Source: Cydia pomonella (Eukaryota; Arthropoda; Insecta; Lepidoptera; Tortricidae). Taken from it: 64,000 nt of DNA. The notes below the pieces were generated by a model, which made no database searches, was not told where the DNA came from, and saw nothing but the letters and a program-made list of their open reading frames with translations. The DNA lies in NCBI RefSeq assembly GCF_033807575.1, contig NC_084725.1, forward strand, positions 5,305,001 through 5,369,000, written 5' to 3'. Positions 10,632 through 21,046 of the stretch are shown here, piece after piece (within the stretch, counting starts at the first letter, position 1; each line of letters starts with the position of its first letter). Position numbers and translations under genes: made by a program.

Positions 10632-11250
10632 AAGTGTTGTTAATTCATTTACTTTGTTGATTTTCACCTCTTTTTCAATGTATTAAATTTCGTAAATTTT
10701 ATTTCTCATCTGCTGCGTGGGTAACTTCCAGTGTCGATAGAAAATGTTGCTCCAACATGAATAATTCCCTCACAACCTCACGTATGGGGAATACAGAGAC
10801 TGAATCGATACGAGTGGAGACAGAGTGTCTACAACTCTACAGGGGTCAGTCATAGTTTTATATGCTTGTTGATACGGTACACGTTAGGTCTATAAACACA
10901 TAGTAACTTAATCGTATATTATTACTGTCTTAGTGCTTCTGGGCATTTCCCGCAAGTCGACAACCATTGCGCCTATTTGAATGTCCCTTGGTTGGATGAG
11001 TTTTGACCCTGGCTCATAAAAGTGCCAATGAGTGGTTTAGATTTTATTGTATCAAATATCATTCCATTAAATAGACTTGCAAGGAATCTAAAGATCTTTT
11101 AGCCCTTTTCAGGTCGCATCAATATTTTTCTCATTTTCTCAGCAACGATTTTCTCCAAAAAATCCAATTATATTTCAGTCGATTCATCTTTGAAGATTCA
11201 TTTGAGGACAAGTCACTTTTCCCGAAAGTTTAATCTAATTTGTACCTTGA
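10632..11250. other. Non-coding, no feature recognised
   Basis: No exon or repeat was identified. Confidence 0.4.
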
Positions 11251-11261
11251 ATCGGATTACT

Positions 11262-11330
11262 TACTTACTTACTGCTGTGGCGCAGCGACCCGAAGTGGAT
11301 CTTGGCCTCCGACACCAAAGACCGCCATGC
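11262..11330 (-). mobile_element. 69-bp retrotransposon end with target duplication
   Basis: The insert is flanked by an exact 11-bp duplication ATCGGATTACT (11251-11261 and 11331-11341). On the minus strand it ends in a (TAAG)n-type tail, consistent with a severely 5'-truncated LINE or SINE copy. The core GGCGCAGCGACCCGAAG is a dispersed arthropod repeat by my recollection. Confidence 0.65.
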
Positions 11331-11341
11331 ATCGGATTACT

Positions 11342-13192
11342 AAAGTAAAAATTCTACTGGCGCGTACGTGGTCGATACATTGTACTCGTGGAATGAGGTT
11401 AATTCTCAAATCCCTAGGCATTCGTCCTGGGACCAATCTACGAGTATCTTGGGTGGAGTAACCCTGTGACCAATTGTGTAAGGTTGATTTTCAAAATAAT
11501 AATTGTTATCGTGTTTTGTCTCCAGGTAAAAAAAAAAGTTAGTTTTAATATTTTCGTGACCAATATAGGTATTTGTCGATGAATGTGGAAAAGATGGCGG
11601 AAAAGGTTGGAACTATAAAAAATACAGTTTTTTTTTTTAATTCTTCGTGCCTACCTATGGCAAATATTCAGTTGTGCCAAAGGTATCTATGGCAGAAAAT
11701 TGTTAAGGGCCTGTTTAAGTGTTAATATCCCAGTTATTCCTTTTTTTTACTTATTTATAATTTGACTAAATGCGAAATCAACACACTGTAGTACAGCAAA
11801 TAAGGGTAGCTATTATAAATACGATTTTAACGCACAAAAAACGCCAATCATGGAAAGGGTCCAAGCTTAATAACTTGTGTCGTGGACACGTGCCTCGTGC
11901 CTATTGTTGTAGGTATAGCAAATACGCCTGACATACGTAGACGCAACTATTGTAGGGTCCCAAACTAGGGTGAAATTTTCACGTAATAAAGCATAGATGG
12001 AAGGAATTTATTTGTATACATCACTGAAACTAGTAGATCTGGTATCAGTTAAAAGGTACTTTAAATTTATTAATGAGTAAATACACACAATATTTACTTA
12101 AACTTTTACCACAATACAGCTGTTTGAAGGGAAGCCAGTTTTTTTTCGAGCTAGGCAATGTTTGGTATGGTACGCAATGTTGAGAAAATTTACGGTACTG
12201 TGACTAAGAATAAGAATATTTTGTGATAAACATTACCAGGTACATAGGTGTTCATGCGGTAGGTGGTAGGTTTCATGTGTAACCATAAACGGTATGCTAA
12301 ATATATACAAAACTTATAAGTCATGCAAAAAATATAAAATACTGTCTCTATTTTTAATAATAAGTAATAAGTAATAAGTGTAATAATATATTAATGTTAT
12401 ACAAGTCAAGTAAAAGTAAGTATTAATTAAATTTCATGTCCAAGAATTCATTTATGCTATAGAAATTGTAGTAATTTAGCCATTGATGCAATTGTCGCTT
12501 GATTGCTAATTTATTTAATGTCTTCATATTATTAGGTAATGTATTACATATATATACATGTTAAGGCACATAATCGTGAAGTTTTTTGTGTTTCGCTAAT
12601 TTCTGATGTTCACACGGATTACGGCAAGAGCGTGGATGGCTAACACAGGCTTTTTAAATAAATTTTTGTGCTTATGAACATGCGATTTCATAAATATAAA
12701 AAGGAAAGTACAACTACTTATGTAAAATCACTTTCATCTCCATTAAATTATGTAAAATAAATTACATTCCTCACACTTGAATAAATCTTTTTAACATCTT
12801 AAATAATATGAATTGTGGTTCCACGCAGAACCACAAAAACCCTCTTAGTTTCCATTTCATCGCGGTCGGTGGCGGGTTTGAATAAAAGGGTGCATAATCG
12901 AGACATTTGTTTATCTTATATTACGGTTTTTAATCAATCGGATGGAATATATTTTCTTTGGAGATAAGTTTAATAATAAAATGCAAATTTTGTGTGATTT
13001 TTTTGAAAGATAAATCGAAACTTCGGAATCGGAATTTGCTTAAAATCTTTGTGGGATAAAGATTCTCGTACAAAATTTTATAAATATTTAAAAATATATA
13101 ATTATACATTAAGTAACTTACCCTGAAGAGTAATCAAATGTTTTAAATTTTTATTAGATAAATAAAATGTAATGACCCTCCATTTTAACTTC
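11342..13192. other. Non-coding, AT-rich, no gene recognised
   Basis: Only small features were seen: a 9-bp stem hairpin at about 12813-12836 (TTGTGGTTC / GAACCACAA) and a TAATAAG microsatellite near 12355-12380. Confidence 0.4.
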
Positions 13193-13200
13193 ATCGTATC

Positions 13201-14593
13201 TAGGGATTGCAATCCGGTCCGGCGGATCCGGTAATCCGGCCGGATCCGGCACTTTTCAGGAGCTACCGGGTCCGGTAAAAATCACCGGATCTGGACCGGA
13301 TCCGGTCAAATAAAAAAACGCCTAAATACAGCACGCACTGTGCGGTTTAGATGAGGAAAAGGCGACGGATGGGAGGTATGAACTTGAACAGAGCGTAAAA
13401 CGAATGAAAAAGTTTAAATTTAGTTAAATAAAAATATATTTATTATGACGATGACTGGGAACAGAAGTTGCCTTTCATGTTGGTGGCACGATACGACGAT
13501 TACATAAATACTGTAATAGAAGGAAAAATTAAACGATGGTGATGCCATGGAAGGCATTTGTAATTTAAGCTAAAGAGAAGAAAAGAGTGTCATAATGTTG
13601 TGGTAGGAGATTACAAGTAAACAAATGAGCAGGATTAAGTTGGCGGTACTCAACCGACTAGAGCTGGGCTAATCAATATGTGTTACATGTGTGAATGAAT
13701 ATAAGATTGTAAGTTTGTATTGAAAATGATTGTATGAAATGAAATGTAACATTGATAATCTTTAGTTTACTTCGATTTTATATATATATAGGATAAAATA
13801 TTGTTTATTTTCTATTCAAATTTGAGAGAGAATCTTTTGTATTTACAATTTCATCCAATCTTATGCAATTTCCTTAATGGTACATGCTACTCTACGTCTA
13901 GCCAATTCTTTATTTGATCCATGTAACTTTTCTTAAGGAGTCCCTTTCCGCGATGGATTTCAATCTTACACTCTATTATTTTTCGCATGAGATCGTCGTG
14001 TCGTGTTCCATTCCCTATAATTTGACCAATATACTTTTCTGTAAATAAAAAAAAGGTATTTTTTTTAAGTCATACTGACTACTACTTTCTTGGGCAAAAT
14101 TTAATATCATTTTGGTTAATAGTAAAATATCTTATTTTCTTACTAGAATGGATGTCAACGTTACAAAGAATTCAATCAAGGAACAGTTACGAAAACTTGT
14201 CATTTCAAGGAGTTCCAATTCCCCCCCACACCCCATTACCGGGCTTTGAAAACTAATCAAATTTATAATTGTAAACGAAAATTTGAGCACTTGTGAATGG
14301 TTATATATAATAAATGACCGGTTTCATATTTGGGTTTTTAAGTGATATTGACAAGGTCACAGTTTTTACTACCCTTAGTAGTAAAATTATTTTATTATTA
14401 AGAAGTTATTTATTAACTTCAAAGTATAGATTTAGGAATACGTATTACGCAAAAAACTAGAAAAATAAGTAATTTAATTAATTTTGATATCCCTATACCA
14501 AACCGGATCCGGTCCGGCCGGATCCGGCCGGGTTATGGCCAAAATCCGGCCGCATCCGGCCGGATTGAAAATCAATCCGGTTTGCAATCCCTA
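13201..14593. mobile_element. hAT-type DNA transposon, non-autonomous, 1393 bp
   Basis: Terminal inverted repeats TAGGGATTGCAATCCGG and the complement of CCGGTTTGCAATCCCTA (one mismatch). It is flanked by a perfect 8-bp target duplication ATCGTATC (13193-13200 and 14594-14601), the hAT hallmark. Both subterminal regions carry dense CCGGATCCGG-type repeats, the kind of site hAT transposases bind. The interior has no convincing transposase frame, so mobility would need a transposase supplied in trans. Confidence 0.85.
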
Positions 14594-14750
14594 ATCGTAT
14601 CAGAGTCCATTATCGGAATTACTCAACATACAGAAGTTAATCAAAACTATTAACACTTTCAGTGCCAAACGCCCCATTCCCAATACTAAATGTACACATA
14701 CATGTTATTCTTGGCAGTGAATGTGTTAAGATCTTAGAAAGTTTTCGAGC

Positions 14751-14796
14751 AGTTGCGTCGACGTTGCGTCGAATAGTTGCGTCGACGTTGCGTCGA
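14751..14796. repeat. 22-bp direct repeat, two copies
   Basis: AGTTGCGTCGACGTTGCGTC plus GA occurs at 14751-14772 and 14775-14796. Each unit is itself two copies of a TTGCGTCGA motif. It is CpG-rich against an AT-rich background. Confidence 0.85.
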
Positions 14797-15119
14797 CCAG
14801 CCGCCCAGAGGCGTATAAAGAGGTCTCCCATTCCATCTTTATTTTGAATTTGTGATGGCAAGTTTTGACATGTAGGTAGCTAGAGAATAATATTTATTTA
14901 TCTATACAATGTTAGAAAATAATCCATAGCTATTCGTTTTCTCGTTGCACGTTGGCGATAAAAAAAGTACGTAGCGGTAGGTATAACAACCCTACAATAT
15001 GACATTGAAGACGGTACATTAGTAAACAAACCCATCGAAGATTTGAAGGGTAATTCCAGAGATATCTTTGGGAGAATTTTCCAGATAGAATATTTAAATC
15101 CGATCGGTAAGCGGATTAA
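14797..15119. other. Non-coding, no feature recognised
   Basis: No exon or repeat was identified. Confidence 0.4.
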
Positions 15120-15345
15120 AGGATGACTCACGCTACACAGTGCCAGGGCCGGGCCGGGGCGGACCGGAGCGAGCCGTCACACGGACTTTCAGGAGCGCCA
15201 CCGTCGCCGGACCGTTCCAGGGCCGGGGCGACCGGGCCATCATCTCTATGCGTTGACAGTATCGTTGAGTCTCCGAGCGCGAGACAGGCCGGGCCGGGCT
15301 GTCTGAGCTCACCGAGCCGTCCAAGCAACGGACTGTTCATGACAA
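15120..15345 (+). repeat. GC-rich interspersed repeat, copy 1
   Basis: Starts ATGACTCACGCTACACAG and is rich in GGGCCGGG. The reverse-orientation copy at 27768-27950 ends TGTGTAGCGTGAGTCAAC. The three overlapping open frames here result from high GC content and are not genes. Confidence 0.6.
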
Positions 15346-15771
15346 ATGTCACAAATGTCAATCATATTGAAAAAATTGGTTCGATGGGAAGCAAGACGAT
15401 ATAGAAATAAATAATAAAATCAAAATATTGGCCCTGGCTGCCATAATAGCTGATGAAGAGAATACTGCATACTCTGGGCAATTGTGCATTTGGACATTTT
15501 GCGGACACTTTCGGAAAAAGGAAAATTACACAACATTATGTGAAGAGCTTTATTTCCACATGACCCGAGACTCTTTCGGAGCCACCGTGTTCTCTGCTTA
15601 AGGTAATGGAAATACAATGCGTGTATATTGTCTAAAATAATCATGTGCCGAAGCATATTAAACTATTAAAAGGAAAGGAGATGACCGGTTCTCCATACAA
15701 ACATAGTCCCCATTTTCCTCTCTGGATATTGATATTCCCTTCGTTCTACATCCAATTTTGTACTATACAAG
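15346..15771. other. Non-coding, no feature recognised
   Basis: The minus-strand frame at 15420-15656 has no recognisable domain. Confidence 0.35.
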
Positions 15772-15990
15772 CGCGAAAAATAGGAAATTCGAAACAAGTG
15801 GCGATAAATTAAAACACGGCCGAAGGGAGTGTTTTAAATCGACACGAGTTGCGAATTACTTATTCGCACATGTATCGTACAACGTTTTACAGTACATGGC
15901 TCTTTAAATGTTCGACAAAGTAACGTAATATGCTAATTTTCGCACTAGTGCGGTAAAGTAGCAACATATGTACTGTAAAAATATTTTCCG
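15772..15990. repeat. Interspersed repeat family G, copy 1
   Basis: Pairs with 24846-25030. Shared blocks include AGTGTTTTAAATCGA, ACAACGTTTTACAGTACAT and AGTGCGGTAAAGTAGCA. Confidence 0.7.
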
Positions 15991-16613
15991 TAATGGGGAC
16001 TACGTTTGTATGGAAAAGCGGTCTCGTTTTGAGGTAGGTAACTAGGCAGATTACTTAGAGATTGACTCATCACAAGCTGCCCTAAGTGCTTCTTAGCGAG
16101 TAGACAGGCCTATTGTTTTTCAGTATTATTTTCTTCTATTGAGGTGTGCATTTGTGTTGTATTGCAAAAATATATCCGTTGGGGTTTAGTGATACCCGAT
16201 AGATATTAATGCTGAATCACAAATGATCATTTTGCTTAATGCCGCGTTTTTGCATTATTTTCTCCCATCAATCCTATCATAGACTTGTTCCGTTTCAGGA
16301 ATGCATGAAAAACTTAAGTTTAAAAGAGAAGATATTTAAAATGGCTGTAGGAATACCACAACATTTTAAAGCATCGATATAAGATAATCATCTACAAACA
16401 TTCAGCTACAGAGAAATACGCGTACACCACTAAGAATGTCGGTGGTGCGCTCTCAAAGTAAAAAAATAACTGTTAAGTTCGGTATACTAAGATAGAATTG
16501 TCTAACAAGTACAAAAAATAAACTACTTACTGGCTTACTTACTTCTTGCGAAAAAGGAATTTTTGATCTATAATACGAGTGGGTTAGGTAGTTGAAATTT
16601 ACAGTGTGCATTT
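15991..16613. other. Non-coding, no feature recognised
   Basis: No exon or repeat was identified. Confidence 0.4.
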
Positions 16614-16793
16614 TATGGTTCCGTAGCCAAAATGGCAAAAACCCTTACAGTTTCGTCATGTCCATCTGTCTGTCTATCTGTCTGTCCGTATGTCACAGCT
16701 ATTTTACTCAAAAACTATAAGATAACCAAAAGAGAAAAGTGGAAAGTAGGTATTTTTTTATACTACGTTGGTGGCCCGCCTGATGGTAAGCTA
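16614..16793 (+). repeat. SINE family C copy followed by a SINE A fragment
   Basis: Family C (GGTTCCGTAGCCAAAATGGC, then CTGTCTGTCCGTATGTCACAG) at 16614-16740. Family A copy 2 at 16752-16793 is reduced to its head and a piece of GCCTGATGGTAAGC. Family C recurs at 40621-40712 and 47766-47850 on the minus strand. Confidence 0.6.
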
Positions 16794-17222
16794 CTACTTA
16801 GTTTAGAAGTTCAAATGTATAAAAATAAAAATTTTAGGCACGCCATACATGTAACTAAAAGTGAAAAGGTTACTCAAGTAAAAGAGTATTAAATTTAAGA
16901 TTTTTTTTTAAGTAAGTGAGATTGCAAAGGAAGTCTTGCGTAGCCCGACATGCTAGCCCGAAATGATATGAACGCTCTGACGTCGGGCTACAGCGGCGGC
17001 CTCATATTGAGAAAGTCGGGCGTAGCCCTTATGCTATGCGTACTCTAAGGCCGAGGGCCCCCTCATAACAAATGAATCGAGGGTAGCCTTACGTACGTAA
17101 GTAGCTTCCTCATACTAAAAAGTCGTACAGAAGAAGATAACAATATAATTTTTTCAATATGTCAATTCCAGATTTCCTGTGTTTCTTAAATGTATAGTAA
17201 CATGGCAGCAGTTTTCATCTTT
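16794..17222. other. Non-coding, with a short repeated GTCGGGCTA motif
   Basis: Variants of TAGCCCGACATGCTAG recur between 16935 and 17030. One occurs again near 44615. Confidence 0.4.
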
Positions 17223-17606
17223 AGGGTTCCGTACCCAAACGGGACCCTATTACTAAGACTCCGCTGTCCGTCCGTCCGTCCGTCTGTCACCTGGCTGTAT
17301 CTCATGAACCGTGATAGACAGTTGAAATTTTCACAGATGACGTATTTCTGTTGCCACTATAACAACATAGTGTTGTGTTCCTGCCGGTGAGTAAGGTTAC
17401 CAGAGCTCAACGAGGGGAGGGAGGGTTGTTAGGGTCGGCAACGCGCATATAATTCCTCTGGAGTTGCAGGCGTACATAGGCTATGGAGACTGCTTACCAT
17501 CAGGTGGGCCGTATGCTTGTTTGCCACCAACGTAGTATATAAAAAAACAAATACTAAAAAGTACGGAATCACGTTGGGCGAGTCCGACTCGCCCTTGTCC
17601 GGTTTT
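17223..17606 (+). repeat. SINE family B copy 1, split by SINE A copy 3
   Basis: Family B runs from AGGGTTCCGTACCCAAAC to GGGCGAGTCCGACTCG and TGTCCGG. An inverted SINE A copy (17368-17546) interrupts it after CTATAACAACA. The intact copy at 20831-21046 reads straight through this point. Confidence 0.7.
17368..17546 (-). repeat. SINE family A copy 3, nested in SINE B
   Basis: On the minus strand it has ACTACGTTGGTGGCAAAC at the head and CCGGCAGGAACAC at the tail. The family B break point dates it as the younger insertion. Confidence 0.7.
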
Positions 17607-18300
17607 TGTATTTATTCGTAAGCTTGCATTAATTGCCATGGCACTTTAGGCTTAGCTTATAAGTACTAATAGGATATTCTTTGCTAATAGGTCTAATAAA
17701 TAATATGTTGCGGACTCTTTTCTTAAACCTTTTTACTTGTATACTTTTTACGACATTTGACGCTGTCATGTTATTCAAATAGTAAGATAAATATGACAAG
17801 AGAGAAAATAGTGATCTTATTTACAGAAAGATACTTAATGTATGAAAAAATAAGCAAAAATAAGAATGAATGTTTTGTGAGTGTGAAACAATTTTATTTT
17901 CTTTGATAAATAGAGCACTGCATTGCATTAACGATTATTATTATTTTAATTTGTACGTATGTCTTTCCCATCACGGAACAATGGTATTCCGGACCTTTGA
18001 GAAGCGTGCGCCAAGCCCTAACCTAACGTACAGGCCCTTTTGACACGTTCATGAAATGTAAGATGTACACCGAGCTGATGCTGCCCTTGCCCATGTCATA
18101 GGACGCACGCAGAGGCAGGCCCGACAGGGTGTAAGGACTATTGAGAGTTGTTGGAATCTAAAATAAACTAGGTTATTGTGTGAAAGCGATGGGCTAAATA
18201 CTGAGCTATGGGATAAAAAACCAGACGCCTGCCTAATAAAACGGTATACAATTTTATTTCCGGCAGACGACACAAAAAGCGACATCTGGGATGGGATGGT
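17607..18300. other. Non-coding, no gene recognised
   Basis: No exon was identified. The minus frame at 18049-18285 shows no domain. Confidence 0.35.
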
Positions 18301-18594
18301 GTGAGCGGCTCAGGGGTATCGAGAGGCGTGCACCGCTTTCAACCCAGTGGCTGTAACAGCCACTGTGCCAACTCGCGTCTTGCACTTCAACCCCTGGAAC
18401 TTATAGCTCTAACGACTCCACTCTGGCCGGCCGGCCAAGGCAACCCAGAAGCAGAGAATCCTGTCCCACCCACCCCCCTTCGAATGACAGAACTCCCTAG
18501 GAACACTCGGGTACGTGAGGTCGTTACTCCCCGACAGCTCGCCACAAGCTGCCCTAAGTTGACTGATTGCACTGGTAAAATCAGCGGGCCATAG
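18301..18594 (+). repeat. Likely retroelement fragment
   Basis: GC-rich block with GGCGTGCACCGCTTTCAACC and GTGGCTGTAACAGCCACTG (a small palindrome). I recall this as a dispersed lepidopteran retroelement segment. The 97-codon open frame lacks an ATG and any domain, so it is not annotated as a gene. Confidence 0.35.
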
Positions 18595-18608
18595 ATTTTT
18601 TTTTTTTT

Positions 18609-18768
18609 ATACTACGTCGGTGGCAAACAAGCATACGGCCTGCCTGATGGTAAGCAGTCTCCGTAGCCTATGTACACCTGCAACTCCAGAGGAGTTACAT
18701 GCGCGTTGCCGACCCTAACCCCACCCCCCTCGCTGAGCTCTGGCAACCTTACTCACCTACCTTACTTA
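18609..18768 (+). repeat. SINE family A copy 4, truncated
   Basis: Matches from ACTACGTCGGTGGCAAAC to TTACTCACC, then stops. The next element begins at 18773. Confidence 0.7.
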
Positions 18769-18772
18769 CTTT

Positions 18773-20048
18773 GAGGGGTATAGAATCAAAGTCAGCTAAA
18801 TCCATATCAAATCAAACTATAAGTTATGAATGCCATTGTAATCATCGATCAAATTCGAAGTACAATTCCAAAGTTATTCAGTATCAAGCTCAACGAATTA
18901 CTAAAAAATATACTTCAAAATATTGTATTAGTATCAAAGACAGCTATATCCCGTATGGTTGGAAACGAAAACAGCTAAAATCGTGATCAGCCAATCACAG
19001 CGGCCTTTTTCTTAAAAATGGCGGTAACTTCAAAATGGCGACTTCTATAGTAAATAGCGTTTGCGTGTCTGCTGTTTTCGTTAAACTTTTATGGTAATTA
19101 AGCTGATTTGAAGTTAAAAAATCGTGATAAGTTAAATTAAAAAATACAATGGAAGTGCCTGTGATGGAATCTTCGCAAGGGAAAGGGTGGAAACGCAAGA
19201 AAAATCCAGAAAATTGGAAGGCAAACAAATCCAAAATTGATAGGTAATTTTCAGACTAGTGATGTACTTACTATGAAATGATGGCTCATAATTTCGTTAA
19301 AAGTATGACGCGAAACGCTGCTTTCCGTTATAAATAAGAAGTCTGTGATAAAACTACTAATTAGTAAATATAAAAGTTTTAGTCTTTTTTTTTTACAGAT
19401 ACTCAGCAAAGTTGTTGCCTGAACCAATTACATGTAATCATGATAGTAAAACATACGCACGTAAAAATTAAAAGTACGCGATTTGCTAAACTTTCATCGT
19501 TCGTTTTACGCAAAACTGTTAAAAAATAACCAAGATGCATTAATACTAAAATGTTGTAAGGTAAAAAAAAGCCAACGAAAGCGACCTACTAAGAATACAA
19601 GAAAAAGTAGAGATTTTACTATAAAATATAATATATATGTAAAAAAAGAATTGATTCCAGTTTGCCAGAAACTATTTTTGAGCACGCTTGCTACTTTGGG
19701 TTTTTGTTACTTCCCTGACATTCTTCTTTACGCACATCACTAGTCATAGTATGTCATCACTTTATTATTGGGATCAAATACAGCTATATCCATTCGTCTT
19801 AGAAACAATGTCAGCTAAATCCAAACGTTGGTATCAAAAGCAGCTAAATGAAATAAATTAAATTCAATTAAAAATTAATCGTAATTTTGATCAGTTAGTG
19901 TGTAGTTCCTGGAGATATCATTCTTAGCAAGGTTTTTGGAGTTTTCTTCATACAGCGATCCAAAAATAAAAAATAAAAATAAAAGTTTTATTCCTTTCAT
20001 GAAAAATTTACCAAAATGGATTTAGCTGACTTTGATTCTATACCCCTC
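18773..20048. mobile_element. DNA transposon, about 1.28 kb, 33-bp perfect TIRs
   Basis: The ends GAGGGGTATAGAATCAAAGT... and ...ACTTTGATTCTATACCCCTC are exact inverted repeats over 33 bp. Inside the ends a CAGCTAAATCC motif recurs. A direct repeat of about 50 bp beginning ATCAAA and CAGCTATATCC starts at 18932 and 19772, and a third partial copy lies near 19830. The middle holds remnants of a two-exon N-terminal transposase (19149-19743). The superfamily is not identified, and the target duplication is not clear (TT on both sides). Confidence 0.75.
19149..19743 (+). pseudogene. Decayed transposase N-terminus, intron-split
   Basis: An ATG frame starts at 19149. The putative first exon ends at about 19243 (peptide with KGWKRKKNPENWKANKSK) before GTAATTTT. 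A T-rich tract and TTTTACAG precede the next piece at about 19399, and the joined frame reads IDRYSAKLLPE before stopping at a TAA near 19470. A separate frame at 19483-19743 has RDFTIKYNIYV followed by PVCQKLFLSTL. Both the basic KRK..ENWK..K block and the PVCQK.FL.TL block recall an insect transposase-derived protein family that I cannot name with certainty. Stops and shifts between the blocks, and the missing catalytic core, mark it as dead. Confidence 0.45.
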
Positions 20049-20830
20049 TTTTATTAGTTTGCAGTTCCTAAAAGCCACTGCTGAAAGGATGTGTAGCTGC
20101 CATATACAAAAACAATGGGTAGACAGTCTCAAACGGTATGTCTTATGATAAATAGTTTCATGTCGCAGTAAAATAATGTGATTTGTAGTATTTAGTCTTA
20201 AAATATATTTTTATACTGTGTATGCTAATCTTAAGGTATTTATTTATGGGCCGCTAGTTGCCTGAAATAAAGGTATAAATAAATTATGATAGATAGGCGG
20301 ATAGATGGGGTGTTCTATGAGAACGTCGCTTTCAAAATGCTTTTGTCTTGTATGGCAGCTTCCTCAATCAACTGCGTAAAGCTCAAGAAAATACTGCCAA
20401 AAGGCTAGGCTAGATAATAAGTTTTTATAAAAGAAACAAATGTCTTTATGGGACCCATAACATTAAAGCAATACAAAAGTCAGAAATGAGAGTCAAATCT
20501 GACAATCGTTATCTACGCACGAAACGCCCCTTATTAAATGATACTTGATCGTGACTTCATGATTAAGTTTAATCCGTTTTATTTGCATTGCATTTATAAA
20601 ATGAGGAGCTTTCGAGTTTCGAGGATTATATTTTTAACATACGTGTATATTACGTAAGGTTTATTTGTATGTTGATTTTTTGATTCTAGAAATAAGAGTT
20701 ATATAACCCTAATATGTATGTAAGTACTAAGTGCGTAAAAGGTAATACCGAAATAGGTCAGAAGAGAAGTAAATTTAATATTACTATACAGTATATCCAA
20801 AAAGAGCGCTATGATAAGTAGAAGTTACTT
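20049..20830. other. Non-coding, no feature recognised
   Basis: No exon or repeat was identified. Confidence 0.4.
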
Positions 20831-21046
20831 TTTAGGGTTCCGTACCCAAAGGTAAAACGGGAGCCTATTACTAAGACTCCGCTGTCCGTACGTCTATCCG
20901 TCTGTCACCAGGCTGTATCTCATGAACCGTGATAGTTAGTTGAAATTTTCACAGATGATGTATTACTGTAGCCGCTATAACAACAAATACTAAAAACTAC
21001 GGCACACTAGATGGGCGAGTCCGACTCACATTTGTCCGGTATTTTT
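20831..21046 (+). repeat. SINE family B copy 2, uninterrupted
   Basis: Reads from TTTAGGGTTCCGTACCCAAA through AACCGTGATAGTTAGTTG to GGGCGAGTCCGACTCA and TTGTCCGG. Its T-rich 3' end runs directly into the tandem array. Confidence 0.75.

Noticed and set aside
15123..15404. Overlapping frames on both strands in a GC-rich island
   Set aside because: The block is an interspersed repeat. Open frames come from GC richness.
18301..18594. 97-codon proline-rich frame
   Set aside because: Resembles a dispersed retroelement segment. Non-ATG start and no homologous domain recognised.
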